DNA from: Methanobacterium sp.
Lineage (GTDB): Archaea; Methanobacteriota; Methanobacteria; Methanobacteriales; Methanobacteriaceae
Reading direction: 5' to 3'
NCBI GenBank assembly: GCA_019084405.1
Contig: JAHRFX010000115.1
Coordinates: 1-6,806 of the forward strand
DNA length: 6,806 nucleotides
Shown: positions 6,080 through 6,806 of the stretch, in pieces
Numbering within the stretch: position 1 is the stretch's first letter
How the letters are laid out: every line of letters begins with the position of its first letter
Position numbers and translations under genes: made by a program
The notes under the pieces: model-generated
What the model saw: the letters and a program-made list of their open reading frames with translations, nothing else
The model's database searches: none
Told to the model about the DNA's origin: nothing

Positions 6080-6570
6080 TATTTTACGAAACTTTTATTA
6101 GGTATGGGGGAGATATTATTTTTTATGTCAAATGAAGCTGAATTTGGTGTGGAATATAGTTATAAACAGGTTTGGGAGATTGTTACTAAAAAATTAGGCC
6201 TTTCATACCGGAAACCTTTTCCTAAATATTCAGATCGACCAGAAGATGCTGAGGAACAGCTTTTAAAAAAACAATGAATTTAAATCTGGATAATGAGTAT
6301 TTATGTTTCTTAGACAGCTCTTCTGTGCAAAATATCCCTAATTCTCAAAGAATAATAATGGATCCCTGTGATCCTCCTAAAAGAATTATTAAAAATGGAC
6401 AAAAGTTTAAAACTAATGGGACAGGCATACAAGGTGTTAATTGTAATTCTTGCGTATTATTCACTCCTTCTACTCGTGCAGATGAATTTGCCTTGATTTT
6501 AACCCAATTTCGGATGATTAATGTTGAAAATATTAAAGCACAAAATCTGTTAAAAAAAAGCAATGACTAA
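6080..6570 (+). pseudogene. Transposase pseudogene: DNA-binding part and start of the DDE domain
   Basis: Piece one (open from 6080, internal ATG at 6125, TGA at 6275-6277) contains EFGVEYSYKQVWEIV, LGLSYRKPFPKYSDRPEDAEE and QLLKK. This resembles the winged-helix segment and linker of IS630-type transposases. Piece two (6274-6570, 98 codons) starts in the -1 frame and contains YLCFLDSSSVQN, where FLDE-S is typical and the first catalytic Asp is retained but the following Glu is Ser. PPKRIIKNGQKFKTN and a hydrophobic strand follow. The two pieces overlap at an A7 run (6265-6271) positioned as A AAA AAA in the first frame, so either an indel in the run or a -1 ribosomal frameshift would join them. 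A second shift is needed at the A8 run 6552-6559. With several lesions and no N-terminus, this is a dead gene. Confidence 0.65.
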
Positions 6571-6581
6571 TCCAAATTTAA

Positions 6582-6806
6582 CAGAAGATTATAATTAAAC
6601 TAGAATTAGCCTCTAATTTGTCATCAAACTATGAAATAATTAATGATGTGAATAATATACTATATAAAATGTTAGATGAAGAAAAAGAAGATGAAAAAAT
6701 CGACAAAATGTTAAAAAGACTCCGTAGATATGAAAATAAAATTGACATAAATAATTCCCGGAAAATTCACGCAACTAAAAGGAAATATCTACTTAAAAAT
6801 TTAGAT
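6582..6806 (+). pseudogene. Continuation of the transposase remnant, open to the window end
   Basis: 75 codons are open from 6582 to the last base, in a third frame (TAA at 6579-6581 upstream). The sequence is Lys/Glu-rich and helical: YEIINDVNNILYKMLDEEKE, then KMLKRLRRYENKI. A short stretch in another frame (MTNPNLTEDY at 6563-6592) leads into it smoothly if one base is skipped near 6592, so I read it as the next part of the same transposase, perhaps a helical insertion between catalytic residues. Alternatively it is a separate partial gene starting at TTG 6618 or ATG 6669, but neither has a ribosome binding site. Confidence 0.4.

Larger units (their letters stand above)
6080..6806 (+). mobile_element. 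Decayed insertion sequence remnant, probably IS630/Tc1-like
   Basis: From the permease breakpoint to the window end, the plus strand carries transposase-like pieces in three frames. A DNA-binding segment, the start of a catalytic domain and a charged helical stretch follow in the expected order. No intact terminal inverted repeat is recognisable at the left junction, and the expected first ~100 residues of the transposase are absent, so the left end has been deleted. The right end lies outside the window. The family assignment rests on recognised motifs and no database search was possible. Confidence 0.6.

Noticed and set aside
6345..6563. Minus-strand open frame of 72 codons in the transposase remnant
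   Set aside because: The plus strand matches transposase segments. The opposite frame has no ribosome binding site or recognisable motif.
6582..6806. Resemblance of the helical stretch to the region before the conserved Asn-Asn motif of IS66 transposases
   Set aside because: Only a loose similarity around KRLRRYE is seen and the following conserved segment does not match, so continuation of the same transposase is simpler.
1..6806. CRISPR array, tRNA or rRNA genes, origin, tandem repeats
   Set aside because: No regularly spaced direct repeats, cloverleaf-like segments or rRNA-like stretches were recognised on either strand.

Overview
The window most likely comes from a methanogenic archaeon of the Methanobacteriaceae, perhaps Methanobacterium. 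This is inferred from several traits: AT-rich coding sequence with many ATA, AGA and AGG codons, GGTG-type ribosome binding sites, bare oligo-T stretches where genes end, and an archaeal-type small flavodoxin. No rRNA, tRNA or marker gene is present to prove it.

Left part (1-1606). The 5' end of an unrecognised leftward gene (1-151) diverges from a rightward flavodoxin gene (209-742). A perfect 12-bp inverted repeat (128-139 / 162-173) is centred on the start codon of the leftward gene. The flavodoxin frame is intact except for one TAG at codon 62, where the family usually has tryptophan, so it looks like a recent nonsense mutation. Two small rightward genes of unknown function follow (833-1240 and 1268-1606), 27 nt apart and each with a good ribosome binding site. 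They end at T-rich terminator-like DNA.

Right part (1687-6083). A leftward cluster for a surface or exported polysaccharide reads in this order: remnant of an ABC-2 polysaccharide permease (Wzm type), its ATPase (Wzt/TagH type), two family-2 glycosyltransferases, and a polyprenyl-phosphate sugar-phosphate transferase that would start the glycan on a lipid carrier. Initiation, extension and ATP-driven export of a lipid-linked glycan are thus represented, but only the C-terminal third of the permease remains.

Right edge (about 6080-6806). The missing permease sequence is replaced by a decayed transposase pseudogene, probably IS630/Tc1-like. It is spread over three reading frames and runs out of the window. 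The junction lies within a few bases of 6074-6086 and lacks the transposase N-terminus. This suggests insertion followed by deletion, and the export system encoded here is probably broken unless another permease substitutes. I saw no CRISPR array, no RNA gene and no convincing new defence system. The points most worth attention are the permease/transposase junction, the nonsense codon in the flavodoxin, and the inverted repeat between the divergent genes.
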